Source: Rhodospirillaceae bacterium (GTDB lineage Bacteria > Pseudomonadota > Alphaproteobacteria > GCA-2731375). From it: a stretch of DNA of 47,216 bases. The notes beneath the pieces were generated by a model. That model was not told where the DNA came from. It searched no databases and saw only the letters and a program-made list of their open reading frames with translations. The DNA is taken from the NCBI GenBank assembly GCA_018667855.1, contig JABIRL010000222.1:1-47216 (forward strand). Direction: 5' to 3'. The position numbers were made by a program, and so were the translations under genes. Below, one piece after another: positions 7,631-16,077 of this stretch; within the stretch, counting starts at the first letter, position 1, and every line of letters begins with the position of its first letter.

Positions 7631-10600
7631 TGGCCTTCAGTCCACTCGTCCAGGCCTATTGCGAGTTTCTGCTTCGCCGCCGCTGGATGGTCGCCGTCCT
7701 GTCCGTATTGATATGTCTGGCGATCAGTTCCGGTGCTCTTCACCTGGCGACCACACCGGACAATCGTGTTTTCTTCGGCACCAGCAATCCGGATCTGAAG
7801 GCATTCGAAACGCTGGAGGCGGCATATCGTGAAGGCAACGATGTGTTGCTTGCGGTCGCGCCGGCAACGGGTGACATTTTCACCCCGGATCGTCTGACAA
7901 TGGTGCGTGAGCTGACGGAAGCCTTATGGTCCGGGCCGTACGTTACGCGGGTGGATTCTATAACTAATTTTCAACACTCACATGTCGTCGGCGATGAACT
8001 GATCATCGATGATTTGGTATCGGACCGTTCGCAGCTGACCGAAAGTTCGATTTCCGAGATCCGCCGCGTGGCCTTGACGGATCCATCCCTGGGCGGATTG
8101 CTGATTTCCCGCGACGGCCGTGTCACGGGCGTGGCGATCAATTTTCGTCTGCCGGAAAAAACACCGGAAGCGATCCGCGAGATCGTTGCGCACCTACATG
8201 ACCTCGAAGCCGATATCGAAGCCCGGCACCCCGACATCAATATCCATATGACCGGAAATATCATGCTGATGGCCGCCTTCGACGAGGCCAGCCTGGATGA
8301 TATGATGACGCTGATACCGGCCATGTTCGTCGCCATCGTGGTGATAATGACGATACTGGTACGTTCTTTCGCCGGCATGGCCGCCGTTGTGTTGTTGGCG
8401 GTCCTGTCGTCCATGACGGCGGTGGGCGTGGCGGGCTGGTCCGGCGTCGTGATCAATGCGGGTTCTTCCTCGGCGCCGCTGATCATTCTGACCATGGCGT
8501 TGGCCTACGGCGTACATTTGGTGACGAAGTTTCTATCCGACTTCGGCTCGGGCTGGTCGAAGCGCGAGGCCATCGTCAATTCGGTTGAATTCAATCTCTC
8601 GCCGGTATCCTTGACCTCGGTGACCTCGGCCATCGGGTTCCTGTCCATGAACGGCAGTGACGCGCCGCCCTTTCACGATTTGGGCACCATCGTGGCGGTC
8701 GGCGTAACCACCGCCTTTTTCCTGTCTTTTACTTTCGTGCCGGCCTTTTTGGCCATCATGCGCATCGAAAAACCGCGCAAACGTATCTTCGGTCAGCGCC
8801 TTTCCATCGCCTTGGGCAGCTTTGTCGTGAGCCATCGGCGCTGGGTATTCTGGACCATGTCGGCGCTGATCGTGGTGCTGGCCACCGGTATTTCGCGCAT
8901 TGAGCTGAACGATGATTGGGTCGGCTATTTTGATGAGCGTTTCGAGTTCCGTCACGACACCGAATTCATCCTTGAAAATCTGACCGGCATCGATCTTCTG
9001 GAATACTCAATTCCGGCGATGGGTGAGCAGGGTATTTTCGAGCCGTCCTATTTGAAAATGCTTGATAAATTCACCACCTGGCTCCGCAAACAGCCCGAAG
9101 TCGTGAATGTGCAATCCTTGAGCGATATCATGCGGCGTCTGAACCGGGATCTGAACGGCGGCGGCGAGGATGCCTATACACTGCCGCAGGAACGGGACTT
9201 GGCGGCGCAGTATTTGCTGTTGTACGAAATGTCGCTGCCCCGTGGCCTTGATCTCAATGACCGCATCAAGGTCGACCGCTCGGGAACCCGCGTCAGCGTG
9301 ATGTTGCGCCGGGATGGGGCCAACCTGCCTTCCAAGGATCTGCGGCCGCTGGCCCTGCGGATCGATGCCTGGCTGGCCCGAAATGGCGACACGGCGCGGG
9401 ACGCCAAGGGCAGTGGTATTTCGCTGATGTTCGCCTACCTTTCGGAACGAAACATCTCGGCCATGCTGGTCAGCACCGCGTTCGCCCTGTTGCTGATTTC
9501 CGGCATCCTGGTGCTGGCATTGCGCAGCATCAAGATCGGCATCGCCTCCCTGGTGCCGAATTTCGTGCCGGCTATCATGGGTTTTGGCCTGTGGGGCTAT
9601 CTGCAGGGCGAGGTCGGGGTCGCCGTCTCGGTCGTGGCGGCCATGACGTTCGGTATCGTCGTGGATGACACCATCCATTTTCTCTCGAAGTATCTGCAGG
9701 GCCGCCGAGAGCTGGGCAAGGCTCCGGAAGAAGCGATTTTGTATTCCTTCCGCTCGGTCGGCACGGCACTGATGGTGACGACACTTGTGCTCGTGGCTGG
9801 ATTTCTTGTTCTGGCTACCTCCGGCTTTAAGGTGTCGAGCAGCCTGGGCCTGTTGACGGCAATCGTATTGGCGCTGGCCTTGATCGCGGATTTTCTGTTT
9901 CTTCCCAGCCTGTTGTTGCAGTTCGACCGGGTGGCCAAGGATGTCGCCGGCGATCTGACGGTACTGGCCGATGACACGCGATCCCTGGAACTGCCGGGAT
10001 TAACCCAGCGGGTGCGGAAATACCTTGAACGGATTCGCGACGGACTTCCCCTGCGCGGCAAGCCGCCCGGGGACAACGCGATCGAATTGTGGAGCAACGA
10101 CTACCTGTCGATTGCCGGGCATCCGAAAATCGTGCGGGCGCAGTCCGACCTGCTGCGCGGCAACCGCGAACGGCCGTTCATGTCGGCCGCGCTGCTTGCC
10201 AAGAATGCCCCGCAACGCAGTGTCGAGGGACAGTTGGCGGCCTTCCTGGGGGTCGAGGATACGGTGCTGTGCCAATCGGGCTGGTGCGCCAATGTGGATT
10301 TGTTGCAGACAATCGCCGACCAGGATACGCCGATCTATCTTGATATCTATGTGCATGCCTCCCTATGGGAAGGGGCGCGAATGTCCAAGGCGCCGATCCA
10401 TCCCTTTCGCCACAATCAGCCCGGCAGCCTGGCGAAAAAGGCCCAGCGCCACGGACCCGGCATCGTCGTCGTGGATGCCATTTACAGCTCCAATGGTGAT
10501 GTTTGCCCCATGGTGGAAATCGTCGAAGTGGCCGAACAACACGGCTGCCTGCTGGTGGTCGATGAAAGCCATTCAGTCGGCACATATGGCGCCAATGGCG

Positions 10601-11190
10601 AGGGCCTGGTGGCCAGCCTGGGATTGTCGGATCGGGTGCATTACCGCACTCTCAGCCTCTCCAAGGCGTTCGCGACACGGGCCGGTTTGGTGGCGGGTCC
10701 CGCCCGCGTCATGGAGTTCTTTCGCCATGAGGCCCGCTCCATGCTGTTCAGTTCGGCAATCATGCCCCATGAAATTGCTGGATTGCGGGCCACCTTGGAA
10801 GTCATTCAGAGCGAGGGCTGGCGGCGCGAAAAGCTATGGGAGAGGGCAACCTATCTGCGCCGGCGGCTAAGCGAACTGGGCTACAACGTCGATGAAAGCG
10901 ACTCCCAGGTTGTCGCCCTGGAGGCGGGCCCGGAACGGCGCAGCATGCAGCTTCGCGATGCCCTGGAAAATGCCGGAATTTTCGGCGCGGTCTTTTGTGC
11001 GCCCGCGACCCCGCAAAACCGCTCCCTCATCCGCCTGTCCATAAACAGCGCCCTTACCGACGCCCAGGTCGAGCGTATCATCCGCGTCTGCGCCGACGTT
11101 CGCGACGCGGTGGATCTGGACACCTGGCCCTCCACCCTGCGCCGCCGCAATCGACGCAATGCCGTTCACAAAGTGGCGCCGGCCACGTAG
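7630..11190 (+). CDS. RND/MMPL exporter fused to a CqsA-like alpha-oxoamine synthase
   Basis: A 1186-residue two-part protein. Residues ~1-785 are a complete RND-superfamily exporter of the COG1033 type: TM1 near 15-40, a periplasmic loop, TM2-6 near 220-378, TM7 near 401-425, a second loop, and TM8-12 near 610-770, including the conserved FGIVVDDTIHFLSKY. Residues ~786-1182 are a full-length alpha-oxoamine synthase, paralogous to the preceding gene, with VHASLWEGAR, VVDESHSVGTYG and RTLSLSKAFATRAG (Schiff-base Lys1012). The C-terminus of an RND pump is cytoplasmic, so the enzyme sits at the inner face beside the substrate entrance. The frame is continuous across the junction. ATG 7630 is chosen over GTG 7627. 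A domain fusion implies direct coupling of synthesis to export; I know of no described example. Confidence 0.85.
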   Translation: MAFSPLVQAYCEFLLRRRWMVAVLSVLICLAISSGALHLATTPDNRVFFGTSNPDLKAFETLEAAYREGNDVLLAVAPATGDIFTPDRLTMVRELTEALWSGPYVTRVDSITNFQHSHVVGDELIIDDLVSDRSQLTESSISEIRRVALTDPSLGGLLISRDGRVTGVAINFRLPEKTPEAIREIVAHLHDLEADIEARHPDINIHMTGNIMLMAAFDEASLDDMMTLIPAMFVAIVVIMTILVRSFAGMAAVVLLAVLSSMTAVGVAGWSGVVINAGSSSAPLIILTMALAYGVHLVTKFLSDFGSGWSKREAIVNSVEFNLSPVSLTSVTSAIGFLSMNGSDAPPFHDLGTIVAVGVTTAFFLSFTFVPAFLAIMRIEKPRKRIFGQRLSIALGSFVVSHRRWVFWTMSALIVVLATGISRIELNDDWVGYFDERFEFRHDTEFILENLTGIDLLEYSIPAMGEQGIFEPSYLKMLDKFTTWLRKQPEVVNVQSLSDIMRRLNRDLNGGGEDAYTLPQERDLAAQYLLLYEMSLPRGLDLNDRIKVDRSGTRVSVMLRRDGANLPSKDLRPLALRIDAWLARNGDTARDAKGSGISLMFAYLSERNISAMLVSTAFALLLISGILVLALRSIKIGIASLVPNFVPAIMGFGLWGYLQGEVGVAVSVVAAMTFGIVVDDTIHFLSKYLQGRRELGKAPEEAILYSFRSVGTALMVTTLVLVAGFLVLATSGFKVSSSLGLLTAIVLALALIADFLFLPSLLLQFDRVAKDVAGDLTVLADDTRSLELPGLTQRVRKYLERIRDGLPLRGKPPGDNAIELWSNDYLSIAGHPKIVRAQSDLLRGNRERPFMSAALLAKNAPQRSVEGQLAAFLGVEDTVLCQSGWCANVDLLQTIADQDTPIYLDIYVHASLWEGARMSKAPIHPFRHNQPGSLAKKAQRHGPGIVVVDAIYSSNGDVCPMVEIVEVAEQHGCLLVVDESHSVGTYGANGEGLVASLGLSDRVHYRTLSLSKAFATRAGLVAGPARVMEFFRHEARSMLFSSAIMPHEIAGLRATLEVIQSEGWRREKLWERATYLRRRLSELGYNVDESDSQVVALEAGPERRSMQLRDALENAGIFGAVFCAPATPQNRSLIRLSINSALTDAQVERIIRVCADVRDAVDLDTWPSTLRRRNRRNAVHKVAPAT

Positions 11191-11247
11191 ACCGCGCCGG
11201 CAAGCAATCTGTCGCCATCAAATGGGTCACAATTGCGCGGAAGTGCT

Positions 11248-12222
11248 CTAGGCGAACAGCCTCGCCGCTGTCCCGCCCAGGATGGCCTGTTTCTGCCCCT
11301 CATCCAGGTCGGCAGCTTCCACCACCTTCAAGGGTTCGCCGTCGCCGATGGGGAAGGGGTAGTCGGAACCCAGCATGATGCGGTCATGGCCGCAGCACGA
11401 ACACAGGTAGTTCAGGGCGTTGGGCGCGAACAGCACGCTGTCGAAATAGAGCTGTTTGAAGCCCGCGACCGGATCGGCATACTTGCCGGGGTGAATCTCG
11501 ACATTACGGGCCAGGCGGCCCAGCATGTAGGGAATGGCCCCGCCGCCGTGGGACAGGATAAAGTTCATCTTCGGATATTTCAGAAAATGCCCGGCGAACA
11601 GCATGCGGGCCACGGCGGTCGTTGTATCCGTGCCCCGGCCCACGGCATTGATCATGTCATAGTCCAGAAGACGCGGATCGCCGCAGCCGAACATGGGGTG
11701 GAGATAGATGGTCGCGCCCAGGCCGTCCGCTGCCTCCCAGAACGGGTCCAGGTCGGGGTCATCCAGATTGCCCGAACTGCCATGGGGCTGGGTGCCGATC
11801 ATGGCGCCCTTGAAACCGGCGGCCAATGCCTCCTCCAGAACCTTGGCGGCCCGCTTGCCGTCCTGCAAGGGTACGCTGGCCAGGGGCGTCAGGCGATCCT
11901 GGCCATCCGTGCCGCTCATCTGGAATTCATTCAGAAAGCGGCTCCACGCCTCGCCTTCGTCGCCCGGCAGCTCGTAGCCGAAGCTGTCCAGCCAGCCGCC
12001 CACGATCTGGGCATCGATACGCTGTTCATCCATCCAGGCCAGGCGCTGCTCGGTCTCTCTCAATTTTGGCGACAGGGGGCGGGTCGGTGACAGACCGGCG
12101 AAGACAAGCTGATAACTGTCGTCTTGGTGCAGCAATTCAACATTTGGAAATCGGTCGGTCTTACTCTTTAGCGCCGCCAGCATGGTTTGCGGCGTGTAAT
12201 GGGCGTGGGTATCGATAATCAT
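11248..12222 (-). CDS. Amidohydrolase family protein (ACMSD-like)
   Basis: A 324-residue TIM-barrel amidohydrolase of the aminocarboxymuconate-semialdehyde decarboxylase/gamma-resorcylate decarboxylase group (PF04909). The metal-binding DTHAHYTP at the N-terminus, a barrel His in ATIYLHPMFG, FILSHGGGAIPY, and the late Asp in IMLGSDYPFP are all present. These enzymes use a single Zn or Mn to decarboxylate or hydrolyse ring-fission products. Its start overlaps the stop of the molybdenum hydroxylase large subunit by four bases, so it is the last gene of that minus-strand operon and probably handles the hydroxylated product. Confidence 0.82.
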   Translation of the reverse strand: MIIDTHAHYTPQTMLAALKSKTDRFPNVELLHQDDSYQLVFAGLSPTRPLSPKLRETEQRLAWMDEQRIDAQIVGGWLDSFGYELPGDEGEAWSRFLNEFQMSGTDGQDRLTPLASVPLQDGKRAAKVLEEALAAGFKGAMIGTQPHGSSGNLDDPDLDPFWEAADGLGATIYLHPMFGCGDPRLLDYDMINAVGRGTDTTTAVARMLFAGHFLKYPKMNFILSHGGGAIPYMLGRLARNVEIHPGKYADPVAGFKQLYFDSVLFAPNALNYLCSCCGHDRIMLGSDYPFPIGDGEPLKVVEAADLDEGQKQAILGGTAARLFA

Positions 12223-14618
12223 TTCGTATTTGCCTCGTTAATCAGGGCTTCCAGTTTGTGCATGCGCATGGGCAGTTCATGTACGGTCACGCCCAAAGGC
12301 GACAGGGCATCGTTGACGGCGGAGGCGATGGCCGCCGGCGCGCCCAGATAGCCGCCTTCGCCGGAACCCTTTTGGCCATGGGATGTCAGAGGCGAGGGCG
12401 TGCAGTGTTCCACGTCCTTGACGTCGGGAATTTCATGCACCGACGGCATCAGATAATCGGCAAAGGTGGCGGAGAGGAACTGGCCTTCGTCGTCATAAGC
12501 GAATTTTTCGTACAACGCCGCGCCGATCCCATGGGCCAGACCGCCGATCACCATGCCGCGCACGATGTCCGGGTTGATCACCGTGCCGCAATCATGGGCG
12601 ATGGCATAGTCGACCACGGTGACACGCCCGGTGCCGGGATCAATCTCCACATAAGGGATATGGGCCTGAAAGGAGAAGCAGGGGTAGATGCCGACCCGGT
12701 TGTTCTCGTCCGGCAGCTTGCCGCCGCCCGGTACCTGAAAGACGAATTGCGCCTGAAAGCCCGGCTCCATCCCCTCGGGCAGCTTGTGATAGGCGCGGTA
12801 AGCGATGAAGCAGATCTCCGCCCAGGTTAGTTTGCGGGAGGGGTCGTTGCGATCACTGACGGTGCCGGCGGAATATTCCAACTGCGCCACCGGCAGATCC
12901 AGATTGAAGGCGGCGATGGCCATGGCGCGGTCCTTGATCCGGCCCGCCGCGCCCGCCGCGGCGCTGCCCAGCATAATGGCCATGCGCGAGGCGATGGGAC
13001 TGCGCGTGGGCAGGCTGGACAGCGAATCCCCGTGTACGATGCGGATATCGTCGGGGTCGAATTCCAGCTCCTCGCCCAGAATGGTGGCGAACATGGTTTC
13101 GTGGCCCTGACCGGAGGTGGTCGTGCCCATGATGCCGGTGATATTGCCCTGGGAATCCACGCGAACTTCGCAGCCCTCCATGAAGGTCGTGATTTCCGCC
13201 GTGGGGTCCATCAGATATTCAAAGATATTGTTGCCGCCGCCCGGCTCCAGATTGGTAACGATGCCGATGCCGGCCAGGCGGCCTTCGGCCCGGGCCCTGT
13301 CGCGCCGTTGCAGCAGGTCTTTATAGCGGGCCAGATCCAGGCATTTTTGCAACACCGTCTGATAGTCACCGCTGTCGTATTCGCTGCCGGGGGGGATCTT
13401 GTAAGGAAACTCATGCGCCTCGATCAGATTGCGCCGGCGGATTTCCAGGCGGTCCAACCCAAGGTGCCGGGCCACGGCGTCAACCACCATTTCGATCATG
13501 TAGTTGGTCGGCGCCTGGCCGAAACCACGCACGGGGACCTGCCCCGTTTTGTTGGTGGCGACGGAAATCGCCTCGTACTGCACGGAATTGATCCGATAGG
13601 GTCCGACCAGGGCGCTGATTGGCTTGGCCAGCTGGAACGGCGCCCGTCCCGGATAGGCGCCCGCGTCATCCAGGGCGCGGATTTTCAGGGAACGGATCAC
13701 ACCGTCCTTGTTAAAAGCTACCTGGGTGTCGAAGATCCGGTCCGGGCCGTGGGCATCACCCCCCGCCATGTTCCATAACCGATCCTCGATCAGACGCACG
13801 GGACGGCGCAGCTTGCGGCTGAGATAGGCCGCCAGCACGCTTTGCTTGATACCCCGCTTCACGCCATAGCTGCCGCCCACGTCCACATCCTGGTGCAGGC
13901 GGATGCTGTTGAGGGGATAGCCAAGGGTGCTGGCCATCAATTCGACAAAGTTCGGCATCTGGATCGAGGCCCAGATGTCCAGGATCTCAGTGCCTTCGTT
14001 CCATTGCGCCAGCACGCCGAAGGTTTCGATGGGCACAGTGGCGCTGCGCCCCCAGCGGACGCGAAGATCAAGGCGCTCATCAGCGGCGGCGAAATCCTCA
14101 TCCACCCCGCCCCAGACAAAATTGCCGTGGTAGAGCACGTTGGATCCGTGGTCGGGATGAACAAAGCGTTCGGTCTCGGCAAAGGCAACCTCCGGGTCGA
14201 CCACGGCGTCGAGCGGTTCGTAGTCCACCTCGATCAGATCCAGGGCGTCCTCGGCAATGTAAGCATCGTCGGCGACCACGATAGCGACCCATTCGCCCGC
14301 ATAGCGGGTCATGTCCACGGCCAGGGGATACCACTTTATGCCCGGCAGTTTCAGGCCCAGGCGGATGGGGTTACAGTCCGCCGCCAGTTGCGCGCCGGTC
14401 AGCACCATGTGGACGCCGTCCAGCGCCTCCGCCGCTGCCGTGTCGATGGACAGAATGCGGGCACGGGGATAGGGCGAGGGCAGGACGGCGGCATGCCTGG
14501 TGTCGGGCAGGACAATGTCCTGGACATATTTGCCGTTGCCGGTGACGAAGCGCTTGTCTTCCCGCACCCGGCGCTTTTTTGCCACGTAATGTAGGTTACG
14601 GCCCGGATCGGAGGTCAT
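12219..14618 (-). CDS. Molybdopterin-binding large subunit of a xanthine dehydrogenase-family hydroxylase (CoxL-like)
   Basis: A ~799-residue catalytic subunit carrying the Mo-pterin-cytosine cofactor. The start MTSDPGRN at 14618 overlaps the stop of the iron-sulfur subunit by four bases (ATGA), so the longer ORF start is rejected. The family's active-site Glu is present in KGSGEGGYLGAP. The loop where form I CO dehydrogenase has AYxCSFR instead reads PVRGFGQAPTNYMIE, with no Cys, so this is not a CO dehydrogenase but a hydroxylase of an organic substrate, possibly an aromatic or N-heterocyclic compound. Electrons pass to the 2Fe-2S and FAD subunits encoded just upstream. Confidence 0.88.
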   Translation of the reverse strand: MTSDPGRNLHYVAKKRRVREDKRFVTGNGKYVQDIVLPDTRHAAVLPSPYPRARILSIDTAAAEALDGVHMVLTGAQLAADCNPIRLGLKLPGIKWYPLAVDMTRYAGEWVAIVVADDAYIAEDALDLIEVDYEPLDAVVDPEVAFAETERFVHPDHGSNVLYHGNFVWGGVDEDFAAADERLDLRVRWGRSATVPIETFGVLAQWNEGTEILDIWASIQMPNFVELMASTLGYPLNSIRLHQDVDVGGSYGVKRGIKQSVLAAYLSRKLRRPVRLIEDRLWNMAGGDAHGPDRIFDTQVAFNKDGVIRSLKIRALDDAGAYPGRAPFQLAKPISALVGPYRINSVQYEAISVATNKTGQVPVRGFGQAPTNYMIEMVVDAVARHLGLDRLEIRRRNLIEAHEFPYKIPPGSEYDSGDYQTVLQKCLDLARYKDLLQRRDRARAEGRLAGIGIVTNLEPGGGNNIFEYLMDPTAEITTFMEGCEVRVDSQGNITGIMGTTTSGQGHETMFATILGEELEFDPDDIRIVHGDSLSSLPTRSPIASRMAIMLGSAAAGAAGRIKDRAMAIAAFNLDLPVAQLEYSAGTVSDRNDPSRKLTWAEICFIAYRAYHKLPEGMEPGFQAQFVFQVPGGGKLPDENNRVGIYPCFSFQAHIPYVEIDPGTGRVTVVDYAIAHDCGTVINPDIVRGMVIGGLAHGIGAALYEKFAYDDEGQFLSATFADYLMPSVHEIPDVKDVEHCTPSPLTSHGQKGSGEGGYLGAPAAIASAVNDALSPLGVTVHELPMRMHKLEALINEANTK

Positions 14619-15100
14619 GACCGCGCCTCCCGCAGGCGCGCGGCGGCCAACTGAATAGACTCGATAATCTGCACATAGCCAGTGCAGCGGCACAGATTGC
14701 CGCCGATGGCGTCCTTGATCTGCTCAAGGGTGGGATCGTCATTCTCTGCCAGCAGGGCCTGGGCGGAAATCAGCATGCCCGGCGTGCAATAGCCGCATTG
14801 CATGCCGTGCGCCTCGACAAATGCATCCTGCAAAACGCCCGGCCCGCCATCGTCATTGCACAGGCCTTCCACGGTGGTGACATGGCAGCCGTCCGCCTGT
14901 ACCGCCAGCATCAAACAGGCGCGGATCGGCACGCCATCCAGCAGGATGGAACAGGCCCCGCATACCCCATGTTCGCACCCCGTATGGGTGCCGCTCAGGG
15001 CCATGTCCTCGCGCAGGAAATCCAGCAGAGAGACGCGGGGTTCCACGGCGGCGCTACGTTCGTGGCCGTTGATGGTAAGATTTATTTCAGGCTTACTCAT
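14615..15100 (-). CDS. (2Fe-2S)-binding small subunit (CoxS-like)
   Basis: A 161-residue electron-transfer subunit. The N-terminal plant-ferredoxin-type cluster is seen in GCEHGVCGACSILLDG with a further Cys in IRACLML. The C-terminal four-helix cluster site is seen in MQCGYCTPGML and GGNLCRCTGY. All eight Cys ligands for two 2Fe-2S clusters are present. It links the Mo subunit (next gene) to the FAD subunit (previous gene), with four-base overlaps at both ends. Confidence 0.93.
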   Translation of the reverse strand: MSKPEINLTINGHERSAAVEPRVSLLDFLREDMALSGTHTGCEHGVCGACSILLDGVPIRACLMLAVQADGCHVTTVEGLCNDDGGPGVLQDAFVEAHGMQCGYCTPGMLISAQALLAENDDPTLEQIKDAIGGNLCRCTGYVQIIESIQLAAARLREARS

Positions 15101-15966
15101 GCTCTGGCCCCGTCAAATGCTTCCAGCAATGCCCGCTCGGCCAAATTAGTCGCGACCCGTAGGCGATAGGCCGCGCCAGCGTGTTGATCGTCCCCCGGCG
15201 CTACCGCCAAGGCGATTTCAGGCAAGACCGAGCGGATCAGGGCACCGTCGAGCTTGGCCCCTTGCAGTTTGTCCTCCAACGCGGCAATCCGGCGTGGTGT
15301 TGCATCAGCGCCGCCAATTGCCAGGGCGGCGGCGGTACAGATGCCCGCGCCGTCCACTTCGATGATCGCGGCGGCCGCGACCACCGCGAAATCGCCGCGC
15401 CGTTCGCTGACTTCGTGAAAGGCGCTGCCGGCGCCGCCCGACATAATGGGAAAATGCACGCTCACCAAGACTTCGTTGTCGGCCCGCGCGGTCATCATGG
15501 GCCCCAAAAAATAATCCGCCAGCTGCACCCGCCTGGTGCCCGCGACGCTGCGCAGGCTGACGGATGCGTCCAGAGCCAGGGCGGCCAGGGGAATTTCCGA
15601 TGCCGGGTCCGCATGGGACAGGCTGCCGCCGACGGTGCCCCGGTTGCGGGTTTGTTGATGACCGACCAAGGCGATCGCCTCCGCCAACAGGGGCGCGTGT
15701 TCCCGGACCAGGGGCGAGGCCAGCGCCTCGGCCTGGCGGGTGCAGGCCATGATGACCAGTTCATCGCCGACAATCCCGATGCCGGATAAATCAGTCACAT
15801 TATTGATGTCAATGACTGTTGCCGGTCTGGCCAGGCGCATGGCCAGCATGGGCATCAGGGTCTGGCCGCCGGCTAGCACGATGGCCTCGCCATCACCCTT
15901 ATCCAGGGCATCGACGATCTGATCGATACTTTCCGCCCGGACGTAATCGAACTTCGCCGGTTTCAC
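15097..15966 (-). CDS. FAD-binding medium subunit (CoxM-like)
   Basis: A 289-residue FAD subunit of the molybdenum hydroxylase. The FAD-binding motifs are AGGQTLMPMLAMR (normally AGGxS near residue 35) and TRNRGTVGGSLSHADPASE. The GTG start at 15966 is chosen because GGGGAG lies seven bases upstream and the resulting length matches the family; the ORF track start at 16065 adds an unrelated tail. It is the first gene of the minus-strand operon M-S-L-amidohydrolase and is divergent from the M20 deacylase at 16078, so the ~110-base gap should hold both promoters. Confidence 0.88.
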   Translation of the reverse strand: MKPAKFDYVRAESIDQIVDALDKGDGEAIVLAGGQTLMPMLAMRLARPATVIDINNVTDLSGIGIVGDELVIMACTRQAEALASPLVREHAPLLAEAIALVGHQQTRNRGTVGGSLSHADPASEIPLAALALDASVSLRSVAGTRRVQLADYFLGPMMTARADNEVLVSVHFPIMSGGAGSAFHEVSERRGDFAVVAAAAIIEVDGAGICTAAALAIGGADATPRRIAALEDKLQGAKLDGALIRSVLPEIALAVAPGDDQHAGAAYRLRVATNLAERALLEAFDGARA

Positions 15967-16077
15967 TGAAACACTCCCCGAAACACACGCTGTACCCAAT
16001 TGGGCTTTGTTTCCTATACAGTAACCATCGGGGGCGGCCTGCCAAGACATGATTGCCGCCGTCAATGGAGCAAGGAA

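Noticed and set aside
11191-11247. Terminator after the RND-synthase fusion gene
   Set aside because: Only short GC-rich complementary pieces about 40 bases apart are visible, with no compact stem and no U-tract.
14098-14334. Many overlapping antisense ORFs over the Cox-type operon
   Set aside because: They are high-GC shadow frames of well-supported genes and contain no domain signatures.
12219-14618. Form I carbon monoxide dehydrogenase large subunit
   Set aside because: The active-site loop lacks the AYxCSFR-type Cys; PVRGFGQAP is seen instead.
16000-16077. Extended N-terminus of the M20 deacylase in the ORF track
   Set aside because: The extra residues do not match the family and a ribosome site precedes the ATG at 16078.
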